The notes beneath the pieces are model-generated. The model had not been told where the DNA came from. It searched no databases and worked only from the letters and a program-made list of their open reading frames with translations. A DNA stretch of 64,000 bases, from NCBI RefSeq assembly GCF_900187505.1, contig NZ_FYDL01000010.1:1-64000 (forward strand), read 5' to 3'. The position numbers and the translations under genes are program-made. Within the stretch, counting starts at the first letter, position 1. Every line of letters begins with the position of its first letter. Below are positions 1 to 11,952 of the stretch, in pieces. The DNA is from Pseudomonas sp. Irchel s3h17 (lineage in GTDB: Bacteria; Pseudomonadota; Gammaproteobacteria; Pseudomonadales; Pseudomonadaceae).

Positions 1-5
1 GAATT

Positions 6-122
6 TCTTGACGACCATAGAGCATTGGAACCACCTGATCCCATCCCGAACTCAGCAGTGAAACGATGCATCGCCGATGGTAGTGTGGGGTTTCCCCATG
101 TGAGAGTAGGTCATCGTCAAGA
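6..122 (+). rRNA. rrf: 5S ribosomal RNA
   Basis: This is 5S rRNA of the Pseudomonas type, the last gene of an rRNA operon whose 16S and 23S genes lie upstream of the window. The 5' strand TCTTGACGA (6-14) pairs with TCGTCAAGA (114-122) to form helix I. The conserved internal blocks CCCATCCCGAACTCAG and CGATGGTAGTGTGGGG are present. The exact ends are uncertain by two or three bases. Confidence 0.96.
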
Positions 123-132
123 TTAAATTCCG

Positions 133-171
133 AAACCCCTATCTGCGTACGCAGGTAGGGGTTTTGTTTTT
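133..171 (+). terminator. rRNA operon terminator
   Basis: A long GC-rich hairpin (AAACCCCTATCTGC pairing with GCAGGTAGGGGTTT around a GTAC turn) is followed by TTGTTTTT. It lies ten bases past the 5S rRNA and is a textbook intrinsic terminator for the rRNA operon. Confidence 0.93.
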
Positions 172-258
172 GTGCGCGAAAAAGTTGGCGATTACGGTTT
201 CTATGCAACGGCCCGGGGCATGGCTATCATGCGGGCCTCATTGTGAGGCGATACGTGC

Positions 259-1218
259 ATGCTGACGTTGTTGAAACTCTTGAAGGATGGTCGTTTCCAC
301 TCGGGGCAGGCGCTTGGCGCCGCTCTGGGTATCAGCCGCAGTGCTGTCTGGAAGCAACTCCAGCACCTGGAAGCAGAGTTGGGTCTGTCCATTCATAAGG
401 TCCGGGGTCGTGGTTATCAGCTGAGCGCACCGTTGACACTCCTCGATGGCCTGGAAATTACCAGCTCTTCTGCGCAGGGCAATTGGCCGGCGCTGGTATT
501 TGATTCGATTGACTCGACCAATGCAGAGGCGCTGCGTTCCATAGACCGCGGGGTACCGGCGCCCTTTCTCGTGCTGGCAGAGCGTCAAACGGCGGGGCGG
601 GGTCGACGGGGTCGAAAGTGGGTGAGCCCTTTCGCGGAAAATATCTACTACAGCCTCGTCTTGCGCATAGAAGGCGGAATGCGACAGCTGGAGGGGTTGA
701 GCCTGGTCGTCGGCCTCGCGGTGATGCAGACGCTACGCGATCTGGGTATCACTGCCGCTGGGTTGAAGTGGCCTAACGATGTCCTGGTCGGCGAGAAAAA
801 GATTGCCGGTATATTGTTGGAGTTGGTCGGGGATCCGGCCGATGTGTGTCACGTCGTCCTGGGTGTCGGCATTAATGTGAATATGCAGGAGGCTGATGAG
901 GTTGATCAGCAATGGACCTCCATGCGTCTCGAGGCGGGCAGGGCATTTGATCGCAACCTGTTGGTGGCGCGTTTGAACGATGTGCTGCAGGGCTATCTGG
1001 CGCGTCATCAATTGTCAGGTTTCTCGGCGCTTCAAGAAGACTGGGAGCGCGGCCACTTATGGCAGGGGCGCGCTGTTTCATTGATTGCGGGTGTGAACCG
1101 GATTGACGGTGTTGTCATGGGGATTGATGGGCAGGGTGCATTGCGCTTGAAAGTGGGTGATACCGAAAAGGTTTTCAGTGGTGGCGAGCTAAGTCTGAGG
1201 CTGCGCGATGATTCTTGA
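259..1218 (+). CDS. birA: Bifunctional biotin-[acetyl-CoA-carboxylase] ligase / biotin operon repressor
   Basis: BirA activates biotin to biotinyl-5'-AMP, transfers it to the biotin carboxyl carrier protein of acetyl-CoA carboxylase, and in its repressor form binds the biotin operator. The 319-residue protein has an N-terminal winged helix-turn-helix (about 1-60). The ligase core has GRGRRGRKW (113-121), which closes over biotinyl-AMP, KWPND (170-174) and K181 in KKIAGIL. A small C-terminal domain follows. Full length plus the DNA-binding domain points to the bifunctional class. The ATG at 259 follows a weak TGAGG. The gene overlaps coaX by 11 bases, so the two are co-transcribed. Confidence 0.97.
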   Translation: MLTLLKLLKDGRFHSGQALGAALGISRSAVWKQLQHLEAELGLSIHKVRGRGYQLSAPLTLLDGLEITSSSAQGNWPALVFDSIDSTNAEALRSIDRGVPAPFLVLAERQTAGRGRRGRKWVSPFAENIYYSLVLRIEGGMRQLEGLSLVVGLAVMQTLRDLGITAAGLKWPNDVLVGEKKIAGILLELVGDPADVCHVVLGVGINVNMQEADEVDQQWTSMRLEAGRAFDRNLLVARLNDVLQGYLARHQLSGFSALQEDWERGHLWQGRAVSLIAGVNRIDGVVMGIDGQGALRLKVGDTEKVFSGGELSLRLRDDS

Positions 1219-1957
1219 GCTCGACTGTGGTAACAGCTTTATCAAGTGGCGAGTGTTGCATGCAGATGCCGCAAAATTGTTTGCCGAAGGTGTTGTGGAC
1301 TCGGATCTCGCGTTGCTGGAGAGTCTGCGTGGCTGTGTCGGGTTGAATCTCAAGCACTGCCGCCTGGTCAGTGTGAGAACCAATGACGAGACGACTGCGC
1401 TGGTGTCCATGCTGGTCGATGCGTTTGCTGTTTCGGTGTTGTGCGCAGCACCCGCTCGTGAAATGTCCGGCGTGCACAATGGCTATGACGATTTTCAGCG
1501 GTTGGGGCTTGATCGCTGGCTGGCAATGCTCGGGGCTTATCACCTGGCCTCGGGAGCATGCCTGGTTCTCGATTTCGGTACGGCACTCACTGCGGACTTT
1601 GTTGCGGCGGATGGCAGGCACCTGGGCGGCTTTATCTGTCCAGGAATGCCCTTGATGCGCCACCAGTTGCGTACCCACACGCGGCGCATTCGCTATGACG
1701 ATGTCGCGGCATCCCGAGCCCTGGAAAGCTTTGAGCCGGGACGAAATACAGTAGAGGCTGTAGAGCGTGGATGTTCATTGATGCTAAGAGGGTTTGTCCT
1801 GACTCAGCTTGAGCTGGCGCGTGAGTATTGGGGGGAGGATTTCTCGGTGTTTCTCACCGGTGGCGATGCGAGCCTCGTTTCGGGCGTAGTGCCGCGGGCG
1901 AGGGTGATGCCGGATCTTGTCTTTGTAGGTTTGGCCATGGCGTGTCCATTGTCCTGA
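1208..1957 (+). CDS. coaX: Type III pantothenate kinase
   Basis: CoaX phosphorylates pantothenate, the first step of coenzyme A synthesis, in the cytosol. Type III enzymes belong to the ASKHA fold and are not inhibited by CoA. Visible marks are the N-terminal phosphate-1 loop (D6, with CGN following), GLDRW (100-104), DFGTA (122-126) and GGFICPG (140-146). At 249 residues it has the family's usual size. Its start lies inside the end of birA, an arrangement common in Pseudomonas. Confidence 0.96.
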   Translation: MILELDCGNSFIKWRVLHADAAKLFAEGVVDSDLALLESLRGCVGLNLKHCRLVSVRTNDETTALVSMLVDAFAVSVLCAAPAREMSGVHNGYDDFQRLGLDRWLAMLGAYHLASGACLVLDFGTALTADFVAADGRHLGGFICPGMPLMRHQLRTHTRRIRYDDVAASRALESFEPGRNTVEAVERGCSLMLRGFVLTQLELAREYWGEDFSVFLTGGDASLVSGVVPRARVMPDLVFVGLAMACPLS

Positions 1958-1964
1958 GGTCTAT

Positions 1965-2411
1965 ATGCGTTGGTTGTTTCTGCTTCTGCTCGTACTCAAC
2001 GTGTTCTATTACGTCTGGCATCAACAGGAAGCCCCTTTGCGTGCCAAGGATGTCACTCCATTGAACTTGTATCGGGGCTCGCAGCAGGACATCCGGCTGT
2101 TGAGCGAAAAGCCTGAAGCCGCTGCTGCGCGGGACAAGGGGCGGTCGGCTGCGGTTGATGACAACTGCCTTTATCTCGGGGGCTTTGCTCGTCAGGAAAC
2201 TGCAAGCGCATTCGAAGTGCGTTTGGCCTCGCTTGGCGTGAAGGTTCAACAGCTATCGACTTCGCTTGCCGATTCCGCGGGTTACTGGATGCGGGTGACT
2301 CCGGAAAGCCGGCGTTTGGCCGACGATTCCGTGCTACAGAACCTTGCTAATGAATTCAATGAGTTAAAACATAAAATAATGCGGTGCGAGGGGGTTGCAA
2401 CTGCTCAATAG
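1965..2411 (+). CDS. SPOR-domain-like membrane-anchored protein
   Basis: This is a 148-residue protein with one N-terminal membrane segment (about 3-17) and a periplasmic remainder. The C-terminal part (LYLGGFARQE through YWMRVTP) looks like a SPOR (peptidoglycan-binding) fold with its alternating strands, but the match is weak and rests partly on context. A SPOR-type protein is usual after coaX in Pseudomonas. It starts seven bases after coaX, so it is the third gene of the birA operon. Its role is unknown; cell-envelope binding is an inference. Confidence 0.75.
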   Translation: MRWLFLLLLVLNVFYYVWHQQEAPLRAKDVTPLNLYRGSQQDIRLLSEKPEAAAARDKGRSAAVDDNCLYLGGFARQETASAFEVRLASLGVKVQQLSTSLADSAGYWMRVTPESRRLADDSVLQNLANEFNELKHKIMRCEGVATAQ

Positions 2412-2512
2412 GTTGCATAGAATGGCGCCCGCTCCACAGTGAACGCCTTTAACGGCAGCCACCGCGGGACGATGTCAACGCAGCTAACCTCAGGTTTTTA
2501 ATGAGAAAATGC

Positions 2513-2540
2513 TTGACAGAAGGCTGGCATGATGTAGAAT
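2513..2540 (+). promoter_or_regulatory. Sigma-70 promoter of the tRNA-Tyr/Gly/Thr cluster
   Basis: The -35 TTGACA (2513-2518), a 16-base spacer and the -10 TAGAAT (2535-2540) make a near-consensus promoter. The GC-rich sequence after the -10 (GCCGGCTCGC) is the discriminator type found at growth-rate and stringently controlled stable-RNA promoters. tRNA-Tyr begins 13 bases past the -10. Confidence 0.85.
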
Positions 2541-2553
2541 GCCGGCTCGCTTA

Positions 2554-2638
<85 letters not shown>

Positions 2639-2663
2639 TTTTTAGCGTGAGCTGCAAGCTTAC

Positions 2664-2737
<74 letters not shown>

Positions 2738-2763
2738 AGTTCGCAGGTTGTGCAAAGTGTTTC

Positions 2764-2839
2764 GCTCTTGTAGCTCAGTTGGTAGAGCACACCCTTGGTA
2801 AGGGTGAGGTCAGCGGTTCAAATCCGCTCAAGAGCTCCA
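2764..2839 (+). tRNA. tRNA-Thr (GGU)
   Basis: The 76-base cloverleaf has acceptor GCTCTTG, anticodon GGT in CTTGGTAAG, T-arm GCGGTTCAAATCCGC and an encoded CCA. A strong hairpin follows within ten bases. Confidence 0.98.
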
Positions 2840-2845
2840 TATAAC

Positions 2846-2877
2846 AAGGCAGATATGAAAATATCTGCCTTTGTTTT
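2846..2877 (+). terminator. Intrinsic terminator between tRNA-Thr and tufB
   Basis: A perfect 11-bp stem (AAGGCAGATAT pairing with ATATCTGCCTT) is closed by a GAAA tetraloop and followed by TGTTTT. It should end or attenuate the tRNA transcript before tufB, so tufB is either read through or has its own promoter. I saw no strong one in the 47 bases that remain. Confidence 0.8.
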
Positions 2878-2924
2878 AATGGCTAGTGTGACTTGTTTAA
2901 TTCTTCTCTGTAGGGGTGAATTCG

Positions 2925-4118
2925 ATGGCTAAGGAAAAGTTCGAACGTAATAAGCCGCACGTCAACGTAGGCACCATTGGTCACGTCGACCACGGTAAAA
3001 CTACTCTGACTGCTGCTCTGACTCGCGTCTGCTCCGAAGTGTTCGGTTCGGCGAAGGTTGACTTCGACAAGATCGATAGCGCCCCTGAAGAAAAAGCTCG
3101 TGGCATTACCATTAATACCGCTCACGTTGAATACGATTCGGCCGTGCGTCACTATGCACACGTTGACTGCCCCGGTCACGCCGACTACGTAAAAAACATG
3201 ATTACCGGTGCTGCTCAGATGGATGGCGCGATCCTGGTTTGCTCGGCCGCTGATGGTCCGATGCCGCAAACCCGTGAGCACATCCTGTTGTCCCGCCAGG
3301 TAGGCGTTCCGTACATCGTTGTCTTCCTGAACAAGGCTGACATGGTTGACGACGCTGAGCTGCTGGAGCTGGTTGAGATGGAAGTGCGTGACTTGCTCAG
3401 CACTTACGATTTCCCGGGTGACGACACTCCGATCATCATTGGTTCGGCGCTGATGGCGCTGAATGGTCAAGACGACAACGAGATGGGCACCACTGCCGTC
3501 AAGAAGTTGGTCGAGACGCTGGACAGCTATATTCCGCAGCCTGAGCGTGCTATCGACAAGCCGTTCCTGATGCCAATTGAAGACGTATTCTCGATCTCTG
3601 GTCGTGGTACGGTAGTAACTGGTCGTGTTGAGCGTGGCATTGTTCGCATCCAGGAAGAAGTCGAGATCGTTGGTCTTCGTGACACGGTCAAGACGACTTG
3701 CACGGGTGTGGAGATGTTTCGCAAACTGCTGGACGAGGGTCGTGCTGGCGAGAACTGCGGCGTACTGCTGCGGGGGACCAAGCGTGACGACGTTGAGCGT
3801 GGTCAGGTTCTGGTCAAGCCAGGCACCGTCAAGCCGCACACCAAGTTCACTGCTGAAGTTTACGTTCTGAGCAAAGAAGAGGGCGGTCGTCATACGCCGT
3901 TCTTCAAGGGCTACCGTCCACAGTTCTACTTCCGGACCACTGACGTGACCGGTAACTGCGAACTGCCGGAAGGCGTCGAAATGGTAATGCCGGGTGACAA
4001 CGTTCAGATGACGGTCACCCTGATCAAAACCATCGCGATGGAAGATGGTCTGCGTTTCGCTATCCGTGAAGGCGGTCGTACCGTCGGCGCTGGTGTCGTA
4101 GCAAAGGTTATCGAGTAA
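2925..4118 (+). CDS. tufB: Elongation factor Tu, first copy
   Basis: EF-Tu-GTP carries aminoacyl-tRNA to the ribosomal A site. The 397-residue protein has GHVDHGKT (P-loop, 19-26), the switch-[15 protein letters not shown] (81-85) and NKAD (136-139), then beta-barrel domains 2 and 3. The ATG at 2925 is chosen because TAGGGGTG lies seven bases upstream and the second copy starts at the same residue. It differs from the second copy (19496-20689) at 28 of 397 residues by my count, which is high for duplicated tuf genes. It sits between tRNA-Thr and tRNA-Trp, as tufB does in E. coli. Confidence 0.97.
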   Translation: MAKEKFERNKPHVNVGTIGHVDHGKTTLTAALTRVCSEVFGSAKVDFDKIDSAPEEKARGITINTAHVEYDSAVRHYAHVDCPGHADYVKNMITGAAQMDGAILVCSAADGPMPQTREHILLSRQVGVPYIVVFLNKADMVDDAELLELVEMEVRDLLSTYDFPGDDTPIIIGSALMALNGQDDNEMGTTAVKKLVETLDSYIPQPERAIDKPFLMPIEDVFSISGRGTVVTGRVERGIVRIQEEVEIVGLRDTVKTTCTGVEMFRKLLDEGRAGENCGVLLRGTKRDDVERGQVLVKPGTVKPHTKFTAEVYVLSKEEGGRHTPFFKGYRPQFYFRTTDVTGNCELPEGVEMVMPGDNVQMTVTLIKTIAMEDGLRFAIREGGRTVGAGVVAKVIE

Positions 4119-4171
4119 ATTGTTGTAATGTCTTTTTCGGGCCGGCATAATGGTCGGCCTGATTTTGTTTT

Positions 4172-4247
4172 AGGTCAGTAGCTCAATTGGCAGAGCGACG
4201 GTCTCCAAAACCGTAGGTTGGGGGTTCGATTCCCTCCTGACCTGCCA
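4172..4247 (+). tRNA. tRNA-Trp (CCA)
   Basis: The 76-base cloverleaf has acceptor AGGTCAG, anticodon CCA within TCTCCAAAA, T-arm GGGGGTTCGATTCCCTC and an encoded 3' CCA. The order tuf, tRNA-Trp, secE, nusG is conserved in gammaproteobacteria. Confidence 0.98.
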
Positions 4248-4276
4248 GATTCACTCAGTGTGTCTGGCTTTCTTTT
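4244..4276 (+). terminator. Possible terminator or attenuator overlapping the tRNA-Trp 3' end
   Basis: GCCAGA (4244-4249) can pair with TCTGGC (4263-4268) around an inner CAC/GTG stem, followed by TTTCTTTT. The 5' arm uses the encoded CCA of tRNA-Trp, so hairpin formation and tRNA folding would compete. It is weaker than the other terminators listed here. Confidence 0.45.
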
Positions 4277-4292
4277 CACAGGATCTTCATAG

Positions 4293-4661
4293 ATGACTCC
4301 TAAAGCTGAAGCTCAAGGCTCTCGCTTCGATCTGCTCAAGTGGCTAGTAGTAGCTGCTTTGGTGGTTGTTGGCGTTGTTGGCAATCAGTATTACTCTGCT
4401 TCGCCGATCCTGTACCGTGTACTCGCTTTGCTTGCCATTGCTGCTGTAGCTGCCTTTGTAGGCCTGCAGACGGCGAAGGGCAAGTCTTTCTTTGTACTGG
4501 TTAAGGAAGCTCGCGCCGAGATTCGTAAAGTCGTTTGGCCAACTCGCCAAGAAACCACGCAGACCACCCTGATTGTGGTGGCTGTTGTTCTGGTTATGGC
4601 GTTGCTGTTGTGGGGTCTTGATTCCCTGCTCGGCTGGCTTGTTTCCTTGATTGTCGGCTAA
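4293..4661 (+). CDS. secE: Preprotein translocase subunit SecE
   Basis: SecE is the essential clamp subunit of the SecYEG channel in the inner membrane. The 122-residue protein is the three-segment form found in gammaproteobacteria. It has two hydrophobic segments in the first 60 residues, the conserved amphipathic stretch (ARAEIRKVVWPTRQET), and a third membrane segment at the C-terminus. nusG follows after nine bases, the classic secE-nusG pair. Confidence 0.97.
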   Translation: MTPKAEAQGSRFDLLKWLVVAALVVVGVVGNQYYSASPILYRVLALLAIAAVAAFVGLQTAKGKSFFVLVKEARAEIRKVVWPTRQETTQTTLIVVAVVLVMALLLWGLDSLLGWLVSLIVG

Positions 4662-4670
4662 GGGTGTCCC

Positions 4671-5204
4671 GTGGCTAAGCGTTGGTATGTTGTGCATGCT
4701 TACTCGGGTTACGAGAAGCATGTGATGCGCTCGCTGGTAGAGCGCGTAAAGCTGGCAGGCATGGAAGATGGCTTCGGCGAAATTCTGGTTCCCACTGAAG
4801 AAGTGGTTGAAATGCGTAATGGCCAGAAACGCAAAAGCGAGCGCAAGTTCTTCCCTGGTTATGTGCTGGTTCAGATGGATATGAACGAGGGTACTTGGCA
4901 CTTGGTCAAGGATACTCCTCGGGTAATGGGCTTTATCGGCGGTACAGCTGATAAGCCTGCGGCGATCACTGATAAAGAGGCAGAAGCGATTCTGCGTCGT
5001 GTTGCTGATGGTAGCGACAAGCCGAAGCCGAAGACGTTGTTCGAGCCAGGTGAAGTGGTTCGTGTTACCGACGGTCCGTTTGCCGATTTTAACGGCACGG
5101 TCGAAGAAGTTAATTACGAAAAGAGCCGGATCCAAGTGGCAGTGCTCATTTTCGGTCGCTCTACTCCGGTAGAGCTAGAGTTCAGCCAGGTCGAAAAGGT
5201 CTAG
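4671..5204 (+). CDS. nusG: Transcription termination/antitermination protein NusG
   Basis: NusG binds RNA polymerase, suppresses pausing, helps Rho and links transcription to ribosomal protein S10. The 177-residue protein has the N-terminal NGN domain ([13 protein letters not shown] at the start, [10 protein letters not shown]) and a C-terminal KOW domain ([21 protein letters not shown]). The start is a GTG at 4671, giving the standard [11 protein letters not shown]-terminus. Confidence 0.98.
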   Translation: MAKRWYVVHAYSGYEKHVMRSLVERVKLAGMEDGFGEILVPTEEVVEMRNGQKRKSERKFFPGYVLVQMDMNEGTWHLVKDTPRVMGFIGGTADKPAAITDKEAEAILRRVADGSDKPKPKTLFEPGEVVRVTDGPFADFNGTVEEVNYEKSRIQVAVLIFGRSTPVELEFSQVEKV

Positions 5205-5219
5205 CCGAACAAGCATCCC

Positions 5220-5250
5220 AACCCCGCAGCCCTAGGCTGTGGGGTTTTGT
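5220..5250 (+). terminator. Terminator after secE-nusG
   Basis: A stem formed by AACCCCGCAGCC and GGCTGTGGGGTT, with one wobble or mismatch, is followed by TTGT. It separates secE-nusG from the rplK-rplA pair. The short U run suggests partial termination. Confidence 0.75.
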
Positions 5251-5321
5251 CGTCACTGGGATAAACGCGCAAGTAACCGGGGAGCCTTTCGAGGCGTTTG
5301 AACCCGTAATTGGAGTGCCTC

Positions 5322-5753
5322 ATGGCCAAGAAAATTACCGCTTACATCAAGCTGCAAGTGAAGGCCGCTCAGGCTAACCCAAGCCCACCTGTTGGTCCGG
5401 CCCTGGGTCAGCACGGCGTGAACATCATGGAATTCTGCAAGGCTTTCAACGCCCGTACCCAGGGTCTTGAAGCTGGTCTGCCGACTCCAGTGATCATCAC
5501 TGTCTACAGCGACCGTAGCTTCACGTTCGAAACCAAGTCGACCCCGGCTTCGGTTCTGCTGAAGAAGGCTGCTGGTTTGACTAGCGGTTCCGCTCGTCCG
5601 AACACCGTTAAGGTTGGCACCGTAACTCGTGCTCAGCTGGAAGAAATCGCGAAAACCAAAAACGCGGATCTGACTGCAGCTGATATGGATGCAGCCGTGC
5701 GTACTATCGCCGGTTCTGCTCGTAGCATGGGCCTTAACGTGGAGGGTGTGTAA
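5322..5753 (+). CDS. rplK: 50S ribosomal protein L11
   Basis: L11 binds the GTPase-associated centre of 23S rRNA and is needed for RelA activation by uncharged tRNA. The 143-residue protein has the proline-rich N-terminal domain ([14 protein letters not shown]) and the rRNA-binding C-terminal domain ending [12 protein letters not shown]. The ATG at 5322 has GGAGTG upstream and gives the usual MAKKI start. It shares one base with rplA (TAATG). Confidence 0.98.
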   Translation: MAKKITAYIKLQVKAAQANPSPPVGPALGQHGVNIMEFCKAFNARTQGLEAGLPTPVIITVYSDRSFTFETKSTPASVLLKKAAGLTSGSARPNTVKVGTVTRAQLEEIAKTKNADLTAADMDAAVRTIAGSARSMGLNVEGV

Positions 5754-6448
5754 TGGCTAAGCTGACCAAGCGCCAAAAGGCTATCGCCGGCAAAATCGAA
5801 GCGGGTAAAGCCTACAGCTTCGTTGATGCTGCAGCTCTCCTGACCGAGCTGTCGACCGTCAAGTTCAGCGAGTCGGTAGACATCGCTGTAAACCTGGGTG
5901 TTGACCCGCGTAAATCTGACCAGGTTGTTCGTAGCGCTACTGTGCTGCCACACGGCACTGGCAAGACTGTTCGCGTTGCAGTGTTCACCCAAGGCCCAGC
6001 AGCTGAAGCTGCTCTGGCCGCCGGCGCTGATCGCGTAGGCATGGACGACCTGGCTGCCGAAATGAAAGCCGGCAACCTGAACTTCGACGTAGTTATCGCA
6101 TCCCCGGATGCCATGCGCGTTGTAGGTCAGTTGGGTCAGATCCTCGGTCCACGTGGTCTGATGCCTAACCCTAAAGTCGGCACCGTAACTCCAGACGTAG
6201 CTAACGCGGTTAAAAACGCCAAGGCTGGTCAGGTTCGTTATCGCACCGACAAAAACGGCATCATCCACACTTCCGTTGGCAAGGTTGGCTTCGACGCCGT
6301 CAAGCTGAAGGAAAACGTTGAAGCCCTGATCGCTGATCTGAAGCGCATCAAGCCAGCTTCCTCGAAAGGCATCTACGTCAAGCGCGTTACCCTGAGCACC
6401 ACTATGGGCCCAGGTCTGGTCATCGACCAAGGCTCGCTGGACGTATAA
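5753..6448 (+). CDS. rplA: 50S ribosomal protein L1
   Basis: L1 forms the mobile stalk that guides tRNA out of the E site, and in E. coli it represses translation of its own L11-L1 mRNA. The 231-residue protein has the family marks [20 protein letters not shown] and [11 protein letters not shown]. Start and stop codons of rplK and rplA overlap, so they are translationally coupled. Confidence 0.98.
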   Translation: MAKLTKRQKAIAGKIEAGKAYSFVDAAALLTELSTVKFSESVDIAVNLGVDPRKSDQVVRSATVLPHGTGKTVRVAVFTQGPAAEAALAAGADRVGMDDLAAEMKAGNLNFDVVIASPDAMRVVGQLGQILGPRGLMPNPKVGTVTPDVANAVKNAKAGQVRYRTDKNGIIHTSVGKVGFDAVKLKENVEALIADLKRIKPASSKGIYVKRVTLSTTMGPGLVIDQGSLDV

Positions 6449-6469
6449 GAAACACATTGGTGCGAGCGA

Positions 6470-6640
6470 TCGCGCCAATTGAAAAAATTGGGGTCCCTGC
6501 CTGGCGGGGGCTATCCAAGACCGTAGGCGACGCAAGTCTTAAACCTCAAGCCTACGCAGATGGTGCTCCCGGTTCCTTACCGAATCAGACACCAAAACGA
6601 CATCCGGCTTCGGCTGGATGAAACGGTAACAAGCAGGAGT
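6470..6640 (+). promoter_or_regulatory. Candidate L10 leader (autoregulatory mRNA structure)
   Basis: The 199-base gap between rplA and rplJ is filled with stable structure. GACCGTAGGCG near 6522 can pair with CCTACGCAGATGGT near 6551, and CATCCGGC-TTCG-GCTGGATG (6601-6620) is a UUCG-capped hairpin just upstream of the ribosome-binding site. The position and pairing fit the L10 leader of gammaproteobacteria, where the L10-L7/L12 complex represses its own translation. Boundaries are approximate. Confidence 0.6.
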
Positions 6641-6647
6641 TAAACCC

Positions 6648-7148
6648 GTGGCAATTAAACTCGAAGACAAGAAGGCCATCGTCGCTGAAGTCAACGAGGC
6701 TGCCAAAGTCGCTCTGTCCGCTGTCGTGGCTGATGCCCGTGGCGTAACAGTAAGCGCGATGACCGGACTCCGTAAAGAGGCTCGTGAAGCTGGTGTTTAC
6801 GTACGTGTTGTACGTAACACCCTGCTCAAGCGCGCTGTTGCTGACACTGAATACAGTGTTCTCAACGACGTGTTCACCGGCCCGACCTTGATCGCGTTCT
6901 CCAATGAACATCCTGGCGCTGCTGCCCGTTTGTTCAAGGAATTCGCCAAAGGTCAGGATAAGTTCGAGATCAAGGCAGCTGCGTTCGAGGGCAAGTACCT
7001 CGCAGCTAATCAGATCGACGTACTGGCAAGCCTGCCGACCCGTGACGAAGCAATTTCTCAGCTGATGAGCGTGATTCAAGGCGCAACCAGCAAATTGGCT
7101 CGTACTCTGGCGGCCCTTCGCGACCAGAAAGAAGCTGTTGCAGCCTAA
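6648..7148 (+). CDS. rplJ: 50S ribosomal protein L10
   Basis: L10 anchors L7/L12 dimers to the ribosomal stalk base. The 166-residue protein has an rRNA-binding N-terminal domain ([32 protein letters not shown]) and a C-terminal helix that binds L12. It starts with GTG at 6648, eight bases after AGGAG. Confidence 0.97.
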   Translation: MAIKLEDKKAIVAEVNEAAKVALSAVVADARGVTVSAMTGLRKEAREAGVYVRVVRNTLLKRAVADTEYSVLNDVFTGPTLIAFSNEHPGAAARLFKEFAKGQDKFEIKAAAFEGKYLAANQIDVLASLPTRDEAISQLMSVIQGATSKLARTLAALRDQKEAVAA

Positions 7149-7228
7149 GGCTGAGCGACTCCTTTCAGCGTTTATTGTTTATTTCGATGGCCGCGTAGGC
7201 TGTCACCCCAATACAGGAATTTATAGTC

Positions 7229-7594
7229 ATGTCTCTGACTAACGACCAAATCATCGAAGCAATCGGCGAAAAATCCGTTCTGGAAATCGTTGAACTGATC
7301 AAAGCAATGGAAGAGAAGTTCGGCGTTTCCGCTGCCGCTGCTTCCGCAGGTCCTGCTGCTGTTGCTGCTGTTGCTGAAGAGCAAACTGAATTCAACGTCA
7401 TGCTGCTGGAAGCTGGCGAGAAGAAAGTTAACGTGATCAAGGCAGTACGTGAGCTGACCGGTCTGGGCTTGAAAGAAGCCAAGGCTGTAGTTGACGGCGC
7501 TCCTGGCATGGTTCTGGAAGCTGTTTCGAAAGACGCAGCTGACAAAGCAAAAGCCACTCTGGAAGAAGCAGGCGCTAAAGTCGAGCTGAAGTAA
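7229..7594 (+). CDS. rplL: 50S ribosomal protein L7/L12
   Basis: L7/L12 is the multi-copy stalk protein that recruits and stimulates the translational GTPases. In 121 residues it shows the dimerisation domain, an alanine-rich hinge ([17 protein letters not shown], about 37-53) and the factor-binding C-terminal domain ([17 protein letters not shown]). An attenuator lies between it and rpoB. Confidence 0.98.
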   Translation: MSLTNDQIIEAIGEKSVLEIVELIKAMEEKFGVSAAAASAGPAAVAAVAEEQTEFNVMLLEAGEKKVNVIKAVRELTGLGLKEAKAVVDGAPGMVLEAVSKDAADKAKATLEEAGAKVELK

Positions 7595-7640
7595 GCATCG
7601 ACTTTGCGTCTCCAGCCCGAGCGTTAAGCGAAAGGCTGAT

Positions 7641-7669
7641 GGCTGGTGGCTCTTGCCACCGGCCTTTTT
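7641..7669 (+). terminator. Attenuator between rplL and rpoB
   Basis: GGCTGGTGGC (7641-7650) pairs with GCCACCGGCC (7655-7664) around a TCTT loop and is followed by TTTTT. A partial terminator at this point is known in E. coli, where it lowers rpoBC transcription relative to rplJL. The 220-base gap up to rpoB otherwise holds no gene. Confidence 0.8.
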
Positions 7670-7814
7670 CCGTTATTGGCAGCCGACTGGGTCGGTGCTG
7701 ATAACGAGCTGTAACCACCCGATGTGGTGGCGCAAACCATGGGGTTTGCACGATTTTCTGGCTGCTCCCGTCGGGAGGGGCCAAACAAGCAGGTGACCAA
7801 GCTGGGGAACGCTG

Positions 7815-11888
<4,074 letters not shown>

Positions 11889-11952
11889 CACGTGACGCGA
11901 ATCGAGAGCGGGGCAGGATTGCCCGCTCTCTGCTCCGCCAGGAGGAAAGGCC

